Source: Peromyscus leucopus (lineage: Eukaryota; Chordata; Mammalia; Rodentia; Cricetidae). From it: a stretch of 64,000 nucleotides of DNA. This document shows positions 30,856 to 42,419 of the stretch, piece by piece. The stretch lies in the NCBI RefSeq assembly GCF_004664715.2, contig NC_051070.1, positions 74,625,231 through 74,689,230 of the forward strand, in the 5' to 3' direction. A model generated the notes under the pieces. That model searched no databases. It saw only the letters and a program-made list of their open reading frames with translations, and was not told the origin of the DNA. Each line of letters starts with the position of its first letter. The first letter of the stretch is position 1. The position numbers and the translations under genes were made by a program.

Positions 30856-32732
30856 AAATAACAAAAAGAAACAAAATCTGTACTCAAAATTATAGCTTTT
30901 ACATTGTGCAAGACATAGATAATGCATATTTCTTGAAGTGTTAGTGTGGGGAGGGCTTCCTTGACCGTTAGTCTACAACTCTTCACTATGGAAAGCTAAA
31001 GCAAAGAAAAGCAACTGTGGACTAAGGGAGACTACAGGGAAGTCAAGGGAATGGAGATTCTGGAGGATGGCGTCTTTCTTGCTTCATCCTTTCTGGAGGA
31101 TGAACTGGGCACCTACTGAAAGATATTTGCTTGGTGATATGCTGTATGAAGCACCTGCCTTTTTTCCCCTCTAAAGATTCAAAACTGCAGAGAAAACAGC
31201 TTCAATATCGATGATAATGAAAGATAACAAGAAAACCCACTCCTTAATGAACACTAAGAGGGAGCCACACAGACAGTTACATGGATGTCACCAAGCCAAG
31301 GAGAGGCAGGAAACTGAGCCTGCTTAAGCCTGCATCTTATGATTCAGAAACCGGGACAAGTGGACTATCTTGTCTAAATGGAGGTCCAAGTAGAGGCATT
31401 ACAGGGGTCAAAGGCTCCGGGTGTCACAGAACTTGGGGTGGAGCTTGCCTCTGGAGAAGGGCCAGAAAGAGATTCTGATTGAAAGAGTTGATACAGTGTC
31501 CAGTCATATTGTGCCTGGCTGGCCTCTTCTGATCAGTGTGCTCACTTCTCAGCTCCACAAAACCCTCTCGTCTCCTCAGCTTCTGCTCCAGGGAGACTTC
31601 TGGTTCCAGCAAGCTTTCAAGGCCATTTTTTGTGCTTGTGATCTGAAAGAGACCTGCTCTTTCATGGTCTTGTTTCAAAAACAGCTAATAAAAAAATGAA
31701 GGGGAAGAAGAACAGCTTAACAGTTCACTTCAGAGGTCATGCATTTGTTCACGAGCGTGGCATAGCCATAGCACAGTGTATGCACATTTGAAAACATTAT
31801 ACAGTTTCTACCATAAAAGTGCATAATCTGTGTGTGTCCACTGAAATAAACATCGTTGTACTTCAGTACCCCTCTCCTGTAAGAACATAGATGCAACTCT
31901 CCTGGAGCAGACATGTCGCCAGTAGATAACGATAATGGGTACTAATGTGAAACTGTATCCGACGAAATGAACCCTTCCCCGCATCCCAATAAAATAAAAC
32001 CTTAAAATCAACTGACCTCAGAAAGAGGAATAAGAAAAGATGGCTGAATCAACTCAGAAGAGCTGCAGCCTGTAGCAGTCGAAGGCACAACAGGGCTGTG
32101 GCCCAGCAGGATCTCTCTCCAGATGACCTCGGGCCTTCCACAGTGTCCTTACCCTAACTGCATTTTGCAACGGTCCAAATGGTGCTGGGCTTTTGGAGAG
32201 GGGTGTGGAGGGGGAGAAGTGGGGTGGGAGAACGGAGGAGGATCTGCTACAGAGATGATTATTGAAAGTTGACAGCTGCCCAACACACTGTGTCCCTGGC
32301 AGCACCTGTTGCGTGTCCGTGGCGGCAGCGAGAGTCAGATGAAGAAAGACAGCTGTATACACGCCAACAGCAGCAGGATGCGGCGCTGGACTCGTGCTCT
32401 GCCAGCCCAAGATGTGCCAAATTCGCTGGCCCAGATTCAGATGGCTGGGTGTCCGCTTGGTGTGCCAGCAAGTAAGCCCGGGAACACATTTGCATTAACA
32501 CCGCTTGGCCACCTCCCCCTGTTCCTGCCTCCCGCGCTGCATACAACATCGGTCTTCGTCCCAGAATGTCATCTTGAGGCCGCTTTTCAGAACCAGTGCT
32601 TCAGCGAAACATGAGGTAAGCCTGATGCTGTGCCGAATTGCCTCGAAGGAAGCCAGCATCAGCTGAGAGCAAAACAGAAAGGTCCAGCTCAGGTTCTTGG
32701 CAGCTGGTTAGAAAAATACGCTGGGTGGTTTC

Positions 32733-32733
<1 letters not shown>
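30854..32733. other. Repeat-poor block with a CpG-enriched patch
   Basis: No SINE or LTR was recognised over about 1.9 kb. 32310-32650 is relatively GC- and CpG-rich for this window and includes ATTTGCATTAAC (32489-32500) and a donor-like GAG/GTAAGC at 32611-32618. A plus frame (32309-32614) is open up to that donor, but it has no identifiable domain, so a first-exon or enhancer reading is only speculative. Confidence 0.35.

Positions 32734-32779
<46 letters not shown>
32734..32779. repeat. (TG)n microsatellite
   Basis: About 45 bases of pure TG. Confidence 0.97.
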
Positions 32780-32783
<4 letters not shown>

Positions 32784-33204
32784 AAGAACAGATGAGGTTT
32801 TGCATTTTATCTCACGCAAACAATGCTCTTACCCAGACACTTTTATTCAAATTCCTTGAAATTTGGGGGGAGTTTTCAAGTTGACTGGGAGAGTTTCACA
32901 AAGACAGTGGATATTATAGGGAAAGTTTAGTTCTGCCTGCAAAATTGCTTCCTAAGATGGAGAAGTGCCCGGCACATCTGTCTAATTTCTTGTCTTTTTT
33001 CAAAGCTGTGGGGTGAGTGTTAAGCAATAAGAGACTTCAGATCTAAATGGGGATGCTTTTCTTTGCACAGACTTCTGTTTGTAAGGAAGGATATATATAT
33101 ATATCCTCTTAGCCCTTTTGTGGCAGCATGTAGGTGGTGACAGAGATGAAGCCTGAGGAGTAAAGAGGCCCATAAATCACAGCTTTTCAGAGATCTCTCT
33201 GCAA
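32780..33204. other. Unassigned; short TA palindrome
   Basis: 'ggatatatatatatatcc' (33089-33106) is a perfect palindrome. No other feature was recognised. Confidence 0.45.
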
Positions 33205-33411
33205 CTTTTTAATCTTTATTTATTTGTTCATTTTTACTCTATTGAGATTATAATGACATTTCTCCCTTCCCTTTCCTTCCTCCAACACTCCCGTATACCT
33301 CTCCTTGCTCTCTTTCAAATTCATGGTCTCTTTTTTCATTAATTGTTATTGCATTCATGTATGTGCATGTATATATATATATATATATTCCTAAGTATAA
33401 CCTGCTCAGAA
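33205..33411. repeat. Rodent L1 (Lx-type) non-coding fragment
   Basis: 'actctattgagattataatgacatttctcccttccctttccttcc', 'ctccttgctctctttcaaattcatggtctcttttttcattaattg' and 'tatattcctaagtataacctgctca' reproduce a common rodent L1 3'-region segment. It ends with a (TA)n patch at 33372-33388. Confidence 0.7.
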
Positions 33412-33662
33412 GGGACATTGTCCATCATGGTAGAGACAGCATTGTGGCAGAAGTGGGTGGTGGAGGTCTGCTTGCCTCATGGTGAGGGGGGGTGAAGAGG
33501 GGGGGAGTGCCAATACACACTTCAAAGGCACACACCCAGTGACCTACCTTCTTCTACTAGGTCTCATTTCCTAAAGGCTCCACTTACCTGCCAACAGCAT
33601 CATCACCTGGGGAACAAAGCCTTTAGTACTTGAACCTTTGAAGACATGTGAGATCTAAAGCT
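33412..33662 (-). repeat. MaLR-type LTR fragment (antisense)
   Basis: 'tgtccatcatggtagagacagcattgtggcagaag', 'cacacccagtgacctaccttcttctactaggtctcatttcctaaaggctccac' and 'gtacttgaacctttgaagacatgtgag' follow the reverse order of a MaLR LTR. It abuts the L1 fragment. Confidence 0.6.
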
Positions 33663-33742
33663 TAATTTATAAATTTTGTGGGTCATGATATGTACATTTT
33701 ACTTATTGGTCATAAAATCATTCAACTTCTTACTTTGCATAG

Positions 33743-33743
<1 letters not shown>

Positions 33744-33788
<45 letters not shown>
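33744..33788. repeat. (GT)n microsatellite
   Basis: About 45 bases of pure GT, 26 bases before a B1 copy. Confidence 0.97.
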
Positions 33789-33789
<1 letters not shown>

Positions 33790-33814
33790 CACACTACTCA
33801 AAAAAATATAAGTG

Positions 33815-33970
33815 TGGCCAGGTGTGGTGGCCCAAGCCTTTAATTCCAGTACTTGGGAAGCAGAGGCAGGCTGATCTCAGAGTTCAAGGCAAGCCTGTTT
33901 TACATAGCAAGTTCCAGGCCAATCGGGGCTCCATAGTGAGAACTTGTTATAAAACAAACAAACAAAAAAG
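33815..33970 (+). repeat. B1 SINE
   Basis: 'ggccaggtgtggtggcccaagcctttaattccagtacttgggaagcagaggcaggctgatctc' to 'ataaaacaaacaaacaaaaaag'. It is full length and moderately diverged. Confidence 0.9.
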
Positions 33971-34390
33971 TGCAAGTGTGTATGGAATGTAAGGCAATTG
34001 GCACAAGATGCCTTTAACCTCTGTTATCTAGTGAGAACAGTGAAACATTGGCTTCATGAAGAGAAACCAAGAACCATTAACACGTTGTTCCTGCTTGATA
34101 AAAAGGAAAGCAGTGAATTGGGTAGCGACCCATAAAGGACCATGTTTCTTAACATACTTGACATGAAAACATATCAACCACCAATCTCTACTTATTAGTC
34201 TAGATTTAGGAATTATCTTTCATAAGCTTTTCATCTCAGAACTTGACATAAAGTTTACTAAAAAAATTTTAGCTTACCAGTTGCATTTTTATAATAAGAA
34301 TGTTGTGTTTCCTTAAAATTTTGTATCTAATTGTATTTTGCATCTTGCCTTTTTGCTTTTGTTAATGTGCTGTTTTAAAATGTAAGGTAT
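33971..34390. other. Unassigned AT-rich stretch
   Basis: No repeat or gene was recognised. Confidence 0.4.
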
Positions 34391-34659
34391 TGGGGCTGGG
34401 GAGACAGTTCGGTGGTTAAAACACTTGCCATGCAAGTTTAAGGACCAGAGTCTGGATTCCCAGGACCCACATAAAAGATGGGTGGACCTGGCAGTCCACC
34501 TGTAAGGCCAGTGCTCATGAGGAGAGACAGGATCCCTAGGGCTAGCTGCCTAACTAGACTCGCCAGATCAGTGAGTTTGAAGTTCAGCAAGAGATTCTGC
34601 TCAATAAATACAGCATCAAGCAATCAGTGAAGTCACCTGACATCAAACTCTGACCTACA

Positions 34660-34664
<5 letters not shown>
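34391..34664 (+). repeat. B4 SINE
   Basis: 'tggggctggggagacagttcggtggttaaaacacttgccatgcaag', 'ggattcccaggacccacataaaagatgggtggacctggcagtccacctgtaaggccag', then a B1-derived body and a CA-rich tail. Confidence 0.75.

Positions 34665-34704
<40 letters not shown>
34665..34704. repeat. (CA)n microsatellite
   Basis: A pure CA run forming the tail of the B4. CA/TA-rich text continues to about 34760. Confidence 0.96.
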
Positions 34705-34706
<2 letters not shown>

Positions 34707-34760
34707 GCATACATCTGCCTGCGCATACACACATATGCACATACATACACAGACATAAAA

Positions 34761-35499
34761 TGTAAGATATCTTATGTGTGCATGTCTCATATCCATGCTC
34801 TCAGAGACCATGATGATGGGAACTTCTTCAGCATCCTAGAAGAGTACCAAGCTCAGGAGAGCACCAAGCTTAGCAAAGCACCAAAGTTCAGTGGGCTGCA
34901 CCTGGTTGTCATTGTGGGAAATGTGGGTTCATTGCCACTCGGCACACACCCGACAGCTTTACTCCCAATGACTTAACAAATGGCTTTACTCGTCTAGATA
35001 AGCAACATTCAATACAAAAGTGAATCTGCTGCCCCCCCCAAAAGGGACAAAATGTGCATTCAAGCAAACTGTACACATTATGAAGGTGCAGTATTTCTAA
35101 ACAGTTCCCAAGCACTCAACTTTAAAAACTCCTCAATAGTCCTGTCCTGCAAAGAACTTCATATATTTTGTGGACTTTTTTATAAGTGTGGTAGTTGTTC
35201 TCTTCTTTTGTAGCAAATCCAGAAAGCATTAGTGTCTAGATATGGATTTATCACAGGTATTATCTTTTGTTGTTATTATTTTCATTCTGTATTTCACATT
35301 AATTTATTTGGCTTTAATAGATAAAGGAAGCTGTCCTGGTGTTTGAAACCAGGAAAAGGTCTGCCTTCCTTTCTGAAGTTTATGAACTCTGTGGCCCCTC
35401 ACTAGTTTTGAATATCCCCCTTCCCAGTAGCAAGCTATCACCAAGGATGTACAATGTATGAGACAGTCACCCCTAGGCTTGGATTTCTTCCTATCCAGA
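34761..35499. other. Unassigned; short degenerate tandem at 34838-34890
   Basis: 'gagtaccaagctcagga', 'gagcaccaagcttagca' and 'aagcaccaaagttcag' are three consecutive related units of 16-17 bases. Nothing else was recognised. Confidence 0.5.
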
Positions 35500-35672
35500 T
35501 ATATGGCCATGTGACTGGGGGTGGGTTTCTTGACTTCTGTAATCCTCAATTTCTTCATCTATAAAATGAAGATAATAGAGATTGTAAGGATTAAGTGAGA
35601 TAATGAATGTCAAATATTTAGCACAGTTCCAGGTGCACATTAAGTACCCAATAAATGTTAGCTGTTCTGATT
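35500..35672 (+). repeat. MIR SINE
   Basis: 'cctcaatttcttcatctataaaatgaagataatagagattgtaaggattaagtgagataatgaatgtcaaatatttagcacagttccaggtgcacattaagtacccaataaatgttagct' follows the MIR 3' half closely. It is one of the clearer ancient relics here. Confidence 0.85.
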
Positions 35673-36049
35673 AGCAGATATTCTTCCAAGCCATGGTTGG
35701 ATTCCCAGAAAGGGTGCCCTGCTCTCCAGATCCAGCCCGTGTTGACTTGGATGCAGGTCATGGAAGGTATACCTCACAGTCACATTGGCTATCTTCAGCC
35801 ACACCTTGGATTCTCTCTATGTATATTTAAGTGAGAGAAGCCATGAAGATCTACAAATGAACGATGGCCAGTGTAAAGGCCAGGGACTTGTGGAAGCATT
35901 TGCAAGAAGAAAATCTCACTGGAGGTTGTATGTGAGTAGCATCAGTATTGACCAAGCCACTCTTTGAAGTAGAAGGCTCCAAGGGTTCCAAGCAGTTTAG
36001 ACCTGGGGGCTCTAAGCAGATGCCTGTTTCTCTTGCGTGTAATCTGTCC
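35673..36049. other. Unassigned non-coding stretch
   Basis: No repeat or gene was recognised. Confidence 0.4.
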
Positions 36050-36480
36050 TAGGTAGAGTTACTATTGCTGTGATGAAAGACCAGGGACAAAATCAAGTTG
36101 AGGAGGAAATCATTTATCTGGCTACACTTCCATATCACTGTTCATCACTGAAGGAAGTCAGGACAGGAACTCAAACAGGGCAGGAACCTGGAGGCAGGAG
36201 CTGATGCAGAGGCCATGGAGGGGTGCTGTTTGCTTACTGGCTTGCTTCCCATGGCTCGCTCAGTCTGCTTATTTATAGAACCCAGGACCATCAGCCCAGG
36301 GATGGCCCCACCCACAGTGGGCTGGACCCTTGCCCATCCATCACTAACTAAAAAAAAAAAAAAAAAGTGCCCTACAGACTTGACTACAGCCTGATCTTAG
36401 GGAGGCATTTTCTCAGTTGAGGTTCCCTTCTCTCAGACGTCTTCAGCTTGTGTCAAGTTAACATAAAACTGGCCAGCATC
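36050..36480 (-). repeat. ERV-L/MaLR-class LTR (antisense)
   Basis: 'gtagagttactattgctgtgatgaaagacc', 'gaaggaagtcaggacaggaactcaaacagggcaggaacctggaggcaggagctgatgcagaggccatggaggggtgct', 'ggcattttctcagttgaggttcccttctctcagacg', 'tgtgtcaagttaacataaaactggccagca'. This is a common rodent LTR read in reverse, with a 17-base A-run inside (36351-36366). Confidence 0.75.
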
Positions 36481-36657
36481 ATATCTGAAGGGATTTATCT
36501 GGGTCTTGACCTTACTTTCTAATCAGATTTCTTACCAAGATCCTTATGATAGTTTTAGCTTGTCCCACACTTTCTTACTTATTTCCCAACCTTAGGACAC
36601 TTCTACTTGAGTGGGAGATCTCTCTAGTGTTTTCCTGAGATATCAAATGATGCCAGG

Positions 36658-37031
36658 TGCTATAGTTTAGATCTAGAACATCCCACAAAATTCTACTAAG
36701 TTAAGGGCTTGTCCTCAGCTTGGTTCTTTGGGGAGCTTCCTGAACATCTAATGGATGGAGCCTAGTAGGAGATCTTCTGTCAATAGGGGTGGTCCCTTAA
36801 GAGGGATAAGGGAATACCAGTCTCTTCTCTGTTCACATCTTCCACCAAAAGAACAGCTTCCTTCTCCACACACTCCAGCCATGATCTACTGTACCACATC
36901 AGGCCCAAATGTGGCAGGACCAAGAAGCCATAGACTAAGACCTCTGAAGCTGGCAGCCAGAATAGAACTTCTTATTATATAAGCTGATTCTTCCGGGTAC
37001 CTTGTCACAGTAGGGAGTGCTGGCTAATAGA
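36658..37031 (+). repeat. MaLR-type LTR
   Basis: It begins TGCTATAGTTTAGATCTAG. It continues through 'ggatggagcctagtagga', 'ccacacactccagccatgatctactg' and 'gctggcagccagaatagaacttcttattatataagctg', and ends 'ggctaatag'. The order matches a MaLR LTR. Confidence 0.6.
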
Positions 37032-37126
37032 CCACGTGACCTGAAGTGCTCACTGATATCCCTTTCCATAAACAAGGTGGAGAAGTGGCTCCCACCACAT
37101 CCTTTGTTAAAAATCTTGATCTTTAG

Positions 37127-37262
37127 GCCAGGTGTGGTGGAGCATGCTTTAGTTTCAGCACTCAGAAGGTAGAGGAAGTGGATTTCTGTGAGTTTGAGGA
37201 TAACCTGATCTACATAGTGGTTTCCAGGTCAGCCAGGCTACATACTAAGACTTTGTCTTAAA
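37127..37262 (+). repeat. B1 SINE
   Basis: 'ggccaggtgtggtggagcatgctttagtttcagcactcagaaggtagaggaagtgg...aagactttgtctta', followed by a purine-rich tail. Confidence 0.85.
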
Positions 37263-37366
37263 AGGAAAGAAAGAGGGGGAGGAGGGAAGGGGAGAGGGAA
37301 GGAGAGAATGAGAAAAAAAGGAAAGAAGGGAGGAAGGAAGAGAGAGAAGGAAGAGAAAGAAGAAAA
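37263..37366. repeat. Polypurine (GGAA/GAGA) tract
   Basis: About 100 bases, almost all A/G, with GGAA, GAAA and GAGA words. It is probably an expanded SINE tail and could form triplex DNA. Confidence 0.9.
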
Positions 37367-37655
37367 CAATTTCTGACCTTGAGAAGGCGATAGTGAGGTC
37401 AATCTCCTAGCATACAAGCTGACTGCTGAGCAATTAGAGCAGTGCAGAGGTGGATAGGAGGATCTGACATGGGTTCCCGCATTTCTTCATTTTGTCCTGG
37501 GTTATCTGTTGCTCCTGACCCAGCCCTGAATGCATCATGAGATTTCAGACACCGAAAGTCTGCCTTCACTGTCAGCCTGGTCTTTCATGTTATTAAAAAC
37601 AGATACTGTATGTATTTTATTTCTGAGAGTAACAAATAGATATTGAAGTATAAAG

Positions 37656-37897
37656 AAGCTGGGTAGAGAGACGGCTCAGTCATTAAAAGCACTTGTTGCT
37701 TTTACGGGTTCTGGGTTCCATTCAGTTCTCAGAACCCACAGGATGGCTCACAACCATTTGTAACTCTAATTCCGAGGAATCCAGTGCTCTCTTCTGATCT
37801 CTGACCGTACTACACACATATAATACACATCCACAATGCACATACATACATGCAAGCAAAACACTGTATACATAAAATAAAATAAACAAAAATAAAA
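37656..37897 (+). repeat. B2 SINE
   Basis: 'agctgggtagagagacggctcagtcattaaaagcactt', box B 'ggttctgggttcca', 'cacaaccatttgtaactctaattcc', 'ctcttctgatctctg', and an 'aaaataaaataaac' tail. Confidence 0.88.
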
Positions 37898-39249
37898 CCA
37901 AAAGAATTTAAGCCTACTACCTAGTAACAGTAACATCTGCAAACTTAGTGGAATATTTGCTGTTACTATTTTTAACACAGAGAAACCTATGTTTTTGTTT
38001 TTATAAGAAATGAAATGTATGCATCAGAAGGAACTAAACTTTGGTGGCAATTACTTCAAATTCTATCACCAAACATAGTTTAAGGAGTATTAGACAAAAC
38101 ATTTTGGATGCATTTTTGTGGAGAAAGCAGCTTGGGGAAGGAGGAAGGGAGAAAGGGGGTAAGGGAGAGAGATTGGAGGAAGAGAAGGGAGGGAGAGAGA
38201 CATTTATCAAATGCACTTACTGTATTTCAAGAGGCAATATTTGGGAGCTAAGGGAAGAGGATTACTTGAACTAGAAGTTCGAGGCTACCTTGGGCAACTC
38301 AATAAGACTTTATAGTTCTGAGACAATATGAAAGCTGAAAACTGAGACCATAATCTAGAACTATTTGTTTTTAAGTCAGAGTTACCCGTTCACTCAAACA
38401 ACCCCCTCACACAAAAACAAAACTATTCTTTTTTTTTTCTTCAGTAATATCTATATTTTAAGCTTCTCCATAAAGATCACTATTTTTGTCTTTGACATTT
38501 TTTAGTTCAAGTTTATAACAAGCTTCACATCATATAGATATGGGTTTGGGACCTGCTGCTGACCATCTTTCAAGTGTTTCAGAATATATTATATCCAAAG
38601 CTACAGCTGACTTAGCATGCTCCACATGTGTTTTGGCTTTGGAATTCCTGTGTCACTTTTGTTGGGACACTCTGGGATAAGGAGGCAGAGTCCAAGTCGT
38701 GCACACGCTGGCTCTCGGAGGATGGCGCAGCATCTCTGTGGACCCTACACCCCGAGTGTCAGTCTTTAGTTCCTGCCTTGATACGTGAGTCTCTCTTCAA
38801 ACAACTGTGGGGCTCACTGCTGCTATTAATCTGTCTCTGTTGCCAGATCTGTAGCTCCAGAGTGAGGAAATATTATCTGAGCAAATATTTAAGCAGAATT
38901 CTCTACACTGCACTGGTTCATTAAAGAAGAGTTTTCCCTCAGTTTGTTCTGGAGTAAAGTGAAATGCCCCAAACAAACACACTCTCTAGCTCCCCCAGGA
39001 CTTTTTTTTTTTTTTTTTGCCATAGTAGGAAGACAGCATGTCTCAAGAAGAAAGGCTTGATGATGGTGACTCCCTTCTCCTCTTGGACACAGTGTGCTGG
39101 GGAAAGCCCAGTGAATAGAAAGTGATAGGACAAAGTGAGGTCTGTGCATGTTAGTATTTCTAGAGTACTGGATGGAAAACAAACTACCTGTCTCACTTAT
39201 TTCATGTTTGCATAGCTGATTTTAGGAAGTTTTTTTAGTTTCTTTCTTA
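37898..39249. other. Unassigned; purine tract and T-run
   Basis: 38120-38201 is a G/A-rich purine tract. 38240-38310 weakly resembles a B1/Alu-type monomer ('gaggattacttgaactagaagttcgaggctac'). An 18-base T-run lies at 39002-39020 with no attached element recognised. Confidence 0.4.
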
Positions 39250-39562
39250 GAAAATATTTATTTTGTGTGTGCGCGCACAAGCGCGCGTGCATGCGCATGC
39301 ACGTGCAGCTCAGAGGACGACTTCCGAGAGTCTGTTCGCACCTTCCACCTTGCTGAGGCAAGGTCCCTGTTCTATGTGGGCCTGTGCTGCCTGCTCTGGG
39401 CTAGCTGGCTCTCTGGTCTCTACCTTTCTTCTGGGAGCAGATGTAGTGAGATTACAGATGTGCGTCACTGCGCTGGGCTTTCGATGTGGGTTCCAGGAAT
39501 GAAACCTGGGTTTTCAGAGTTATGTGGCTAGAGCTTTTACCCATAAGCCATCTCCCCAGCCT
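39250..39562 (-). repeat. B4-type SINE (antisense) with alternating purine-pyrimidine tail
   Basis: GTGCGCGCAC/GCGCGCGTGCATGCGCATGCACGTGC tail (39264-39307), then 'agctcagaggacgacttccgagagtctg', 'ggctagctggctctctgg', 'gattacagatgtgcgtcactgcgctgggc' (B1 part) and head 'ttttacccataagccatctccccagcct'. Confidence 0.7.
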
Positions 39563-39969
39563 GACTGTGCTTTTCTTAAAAGCATTTGTGTTGGGAGCAA
39601 TGACTTTGAGCTGGCTCTGCTCCTGTCAACAGCCACCCCCCTAATGTTTTGTCAACACTAACCTCAGGAGTGAGCGCAAGGCACAACAATCCATTCATGA
39701 AGAGTTCCAGCACAGCAGATCTTCAGCTTCTGACCTGACCCAATTAGTAGAGGACATTTGGCTCCAGCAGGCCAGACTGCTCCTGAGAATCTTCCCCATT
39801 ACACTTTATATCTACATCTACCACGAAAATGACTGCTACTAGCTCCTACCACACGTTTTTGTCGAATATAAGCCATGGATAACTATTCTCTACTTCCAGA
39901 ATGCCTACACTCTCGGTATCTCCAAGCAGATATATCAATTCTATTATTAAGAACTGCAGTGAAGGTTGT

Positions 39970-40016
<47 letters not shown>

Positions 40017-40089
40017 TGGTTTGCTTGAGGATCTGTTGAAGTTGGGTTATATAGATTTGGGTTTTTTTTCCCTTTCTTTCTTCAAATGC
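39563..40089. other. Unassigned; (GT)n at 39968-40013
   Basis: A pure GT run of about 46 bases inside unrecognised sequence. Confidence 0.6.
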
Positions 40090-40720
40090 GTATGTTAAAA
40101 GAAAGCGACTGTTTATTATTTGGGACCACAAAATTGTATTTGGAATCAGAGATAAAAATATCAAACTCTCATCTTATATTTAAAAATAGACATTTTATTA
40201 TATTGAGGGAAGCTCTATCTTGTTATTTTTTATCACAAAGGAGAGAGAAGTGAAATCCGACTTTAAAAGGCTGTGGAACATTGCGCATTTAAAGTACTCA
40301 GCAAGTTACTCCCTAAAGCACTCCATATGATATGTAAATCTTTTGATCTTTCACAAAATGCATGAATACTATAAAGAATAATGAGGACAAGCTTGGAAAA
40401 TACAATATTGACTGTCAGTGCAGCACTTAGCCACAATTATTATTTGCATGGCTTTTGCAACGTAACCAGGGGGGATACCTCTGTGAGTGCGTGAAAACCG
40501 TGCCAGTCTCTGCAGAAGACGATCGGATTTTCTGAGGAAGATTTCTTTTGCCCTTCCCCATGCTTTGGTTATTCTTTCCTTCCAAAAAACCCTTTTCTGA
40601 AAACAGAAGGAAATCTTTGGAAAGGGTAAAATTGACTGGAAGTTAAAGAGAAGCTTTGCTCCCCCATTGTCATTAATTATCATATGATGGATAACCTAAG
40701 TTGGCTTTGGGAAGTATCAC
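40090..40720. other. Repeat-free AT-rich block, candidate conserved non-coding element
   Basis: There is no repeat over about 630 bases. The block holds octamer-like ATTTGCAT (40442-40449), ACAATTATTATTT, TTAATTATC (40674-40682) and several retained CpGs (40461-40525). It has no domain-bearing frame. Function is inferred only from lack of repeats and motif content. Confidence 0.3.
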
Positions 40721-41256
40721 TCCATGACACCCTGCAGAAAGAATATTTAAAACCTGCTAAGCTGCTCTTTGTAAAAAAATCTTTATTTGAAACTTAGGTT
40801 AGCAATCTGAATAACATGTTTTCCTCAAGCTTAGTGTGAGAATAGTTCAGCTGACATTTCTGAATGTTTTATGAATTACAAACTCTGAACTGTAGCATTT
40901 ATTTGTAATGGGCAAGTAACAATGATTGTATATGTCAGTGAAGATTTTGATGGTTGAAGCCACTTTGTTATAGTCAAAATAGGTAATGGGCTGTGTTGTT
41001 GTGTCTGGTTGAAGTTATAGGACAGGTCCTGCCAGCTTCATCCCATCTGAAGAGTACAGAGCTGCTCTCTAGGGACAAACAGCTTATGGGTGGAGGCAAT
41101 GTACCACAGCTTTTGGGAGCAGTTATACAAATGAGAAGAAAGGTAGATTTCCAGGCTGAGATAGGTGAGCCCAAGATGTCAACACCAGGATTCCATCCGA
41201 CATGGTCCAGGTACCTGGAGCATAACTTGGATGCATGATTATAGATATTTTACTTA

Positions 41257-41258
<2 letters not shown>
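40721..41258. other. Unassigned non-coding stretch
   Basis: No repeat or gene was recognised. Confidence 0.4.

Positions 41259-41304
<46 letters not shown>
41259..41304. repeat. (TG)n microsatellite
   Basis: A TG run of about 45 bases with a TTTG interruption after it, at the tail of an antisense B2. Confidence 0.97.
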
Positions 41305-41306
<2 letters not shown>

Positions 41307-41311
41307 TGTGT

Positions 41312-41421
41312 GTCTGGTGTGTGTGCTATCTTCCTGGAGCTGGAGTTACAGGCAGTTGTGAATAGCTGTACTGGGAACCAAACTCAGGTTCTCTGTAACC
41401 ACTGAGCCATCTCTCCAGCAC
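41312..41421 (-). repeat. B2/B3 SINE fragment (antisense)
   Basis: 'ttcctggagctggagttacaggcagttgtgaatagctgtactgggaaccaaactcaggttctctgtaaccactgagccatctctccagc'. The head half is well preserved. Confidence 0.88.
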
Positions 41422-41626
41422 TGATATAAGAATAGATTTTGATTTTAAAATTTGTACAACTACTGCAAAGAGCCTAGAAAATCTAAAAGGATTTTGAAGA
41501 GGAAAAATTTAGAGGACTTTGTTATCTGATTTAATAACTTACGATAAAGCTACAGTAATGAGGACAGATGGTATTTGACATAGAGGTAAACAGACAATAA
41601 AATAAAATGGAGAGTCCTATATTATA

Positions 41627-41630
<4 letters not shown>

Positions 41631-41664
<34 letters not shown>
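41631..41664. repeat. (TG)n microsatellite
   Basis: About 34 bases of pure TG. Confidence 0.95.
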
Positions 41665-41667
<3 letters not shown>

Positions 41668-41910
41668 ACATGCATGTGCTCATGTGGCACTCAGGAGAGC
41701 TTGCATTGGTTCTCTCCCGCCATGTTGAGGCGGGGTCTTGCTTGTTTCTGCGCATGCCCGCTCCTTCCCCCTATCGCTGTCTCCTATCTTGCCACAGGAG
41801 TGCCGGGTTTACAGATGTGTACTTTCTTCCAGCATTCCAGGTATTGAACTCAGACCCTTGGACTTCCACATCAAGCACTTTTACGAGCTGAGCTTGTTTC
41901 CTACTCCCAT
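41665..41910 (-). repeat. B4-type SINE (antisense), diverged
   Basis: 'gaggcggggtcttgcttgtttctgcgcatgcccgc' (B1 part), 'aggagtgccgggtttacagatgtgtac', 'aggtattgaactcagacccttggacttccacatcaagcacttttacgagctgagc'. The order fits B4, with many substitutions. Confidence 0.6.
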
Positions 41911-42111
41911 GTGACTTTTGATAGAGGATCCACGACAGTCTATCTAATCCAGCAAAAAGTTTTCTGTTAAGTCATGTTGAAACATGACATCCACATAGGG
42001 AAAGAACTCACCTCAGTCTGCTATCACACCATCTACAGCAAACTGTCAAGGTAGGTCACAGGCTAAGAATCGTAGAACTTTGAGATGCATTTTAAAGTGC
42101 TTTATCTATTA

Positions 42112-42314
42112 TTGCTAATGTATGTATGTGTGCTCATGTACACATGGTGTAGACAGGGCACTAGTGCCAGAATGTGCATGGAGCATCCATCCAGAGGACA
42201 ACTCTGTGGGTTTCTTTTCTCCTTCCTCCTCCACATGGGCCCCAGGCATCAAGCGCAGGTGGCCAGGACTTGATGGCAAACAACTTTACTCACTGAGCCA
42301 TCCTGCTGACTCAA
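42112..42314 (-). repeat. B3/B2-type SINE (antisense)
   Basis: 'gtgtgctcatgtacacatgg' tail, 'gaggacaactctgtgggtttcttttctcc', 'cacatgggccccaggcatcaagcgcaggtggccaggacttgatggcaaacaactttactcactgagccatcctgctgac'. Confidence 0.75.
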
Positions 42315-42419
42315 GCTTTAAAATATTTTAGGAAGTATAGTAAAAGTTTCTGAAAACTGAATATAGAGAAAAGTTTCTCAGGGGATGCAGAAATCATAAA
42401 CAATAAGATAGAAAAAATA

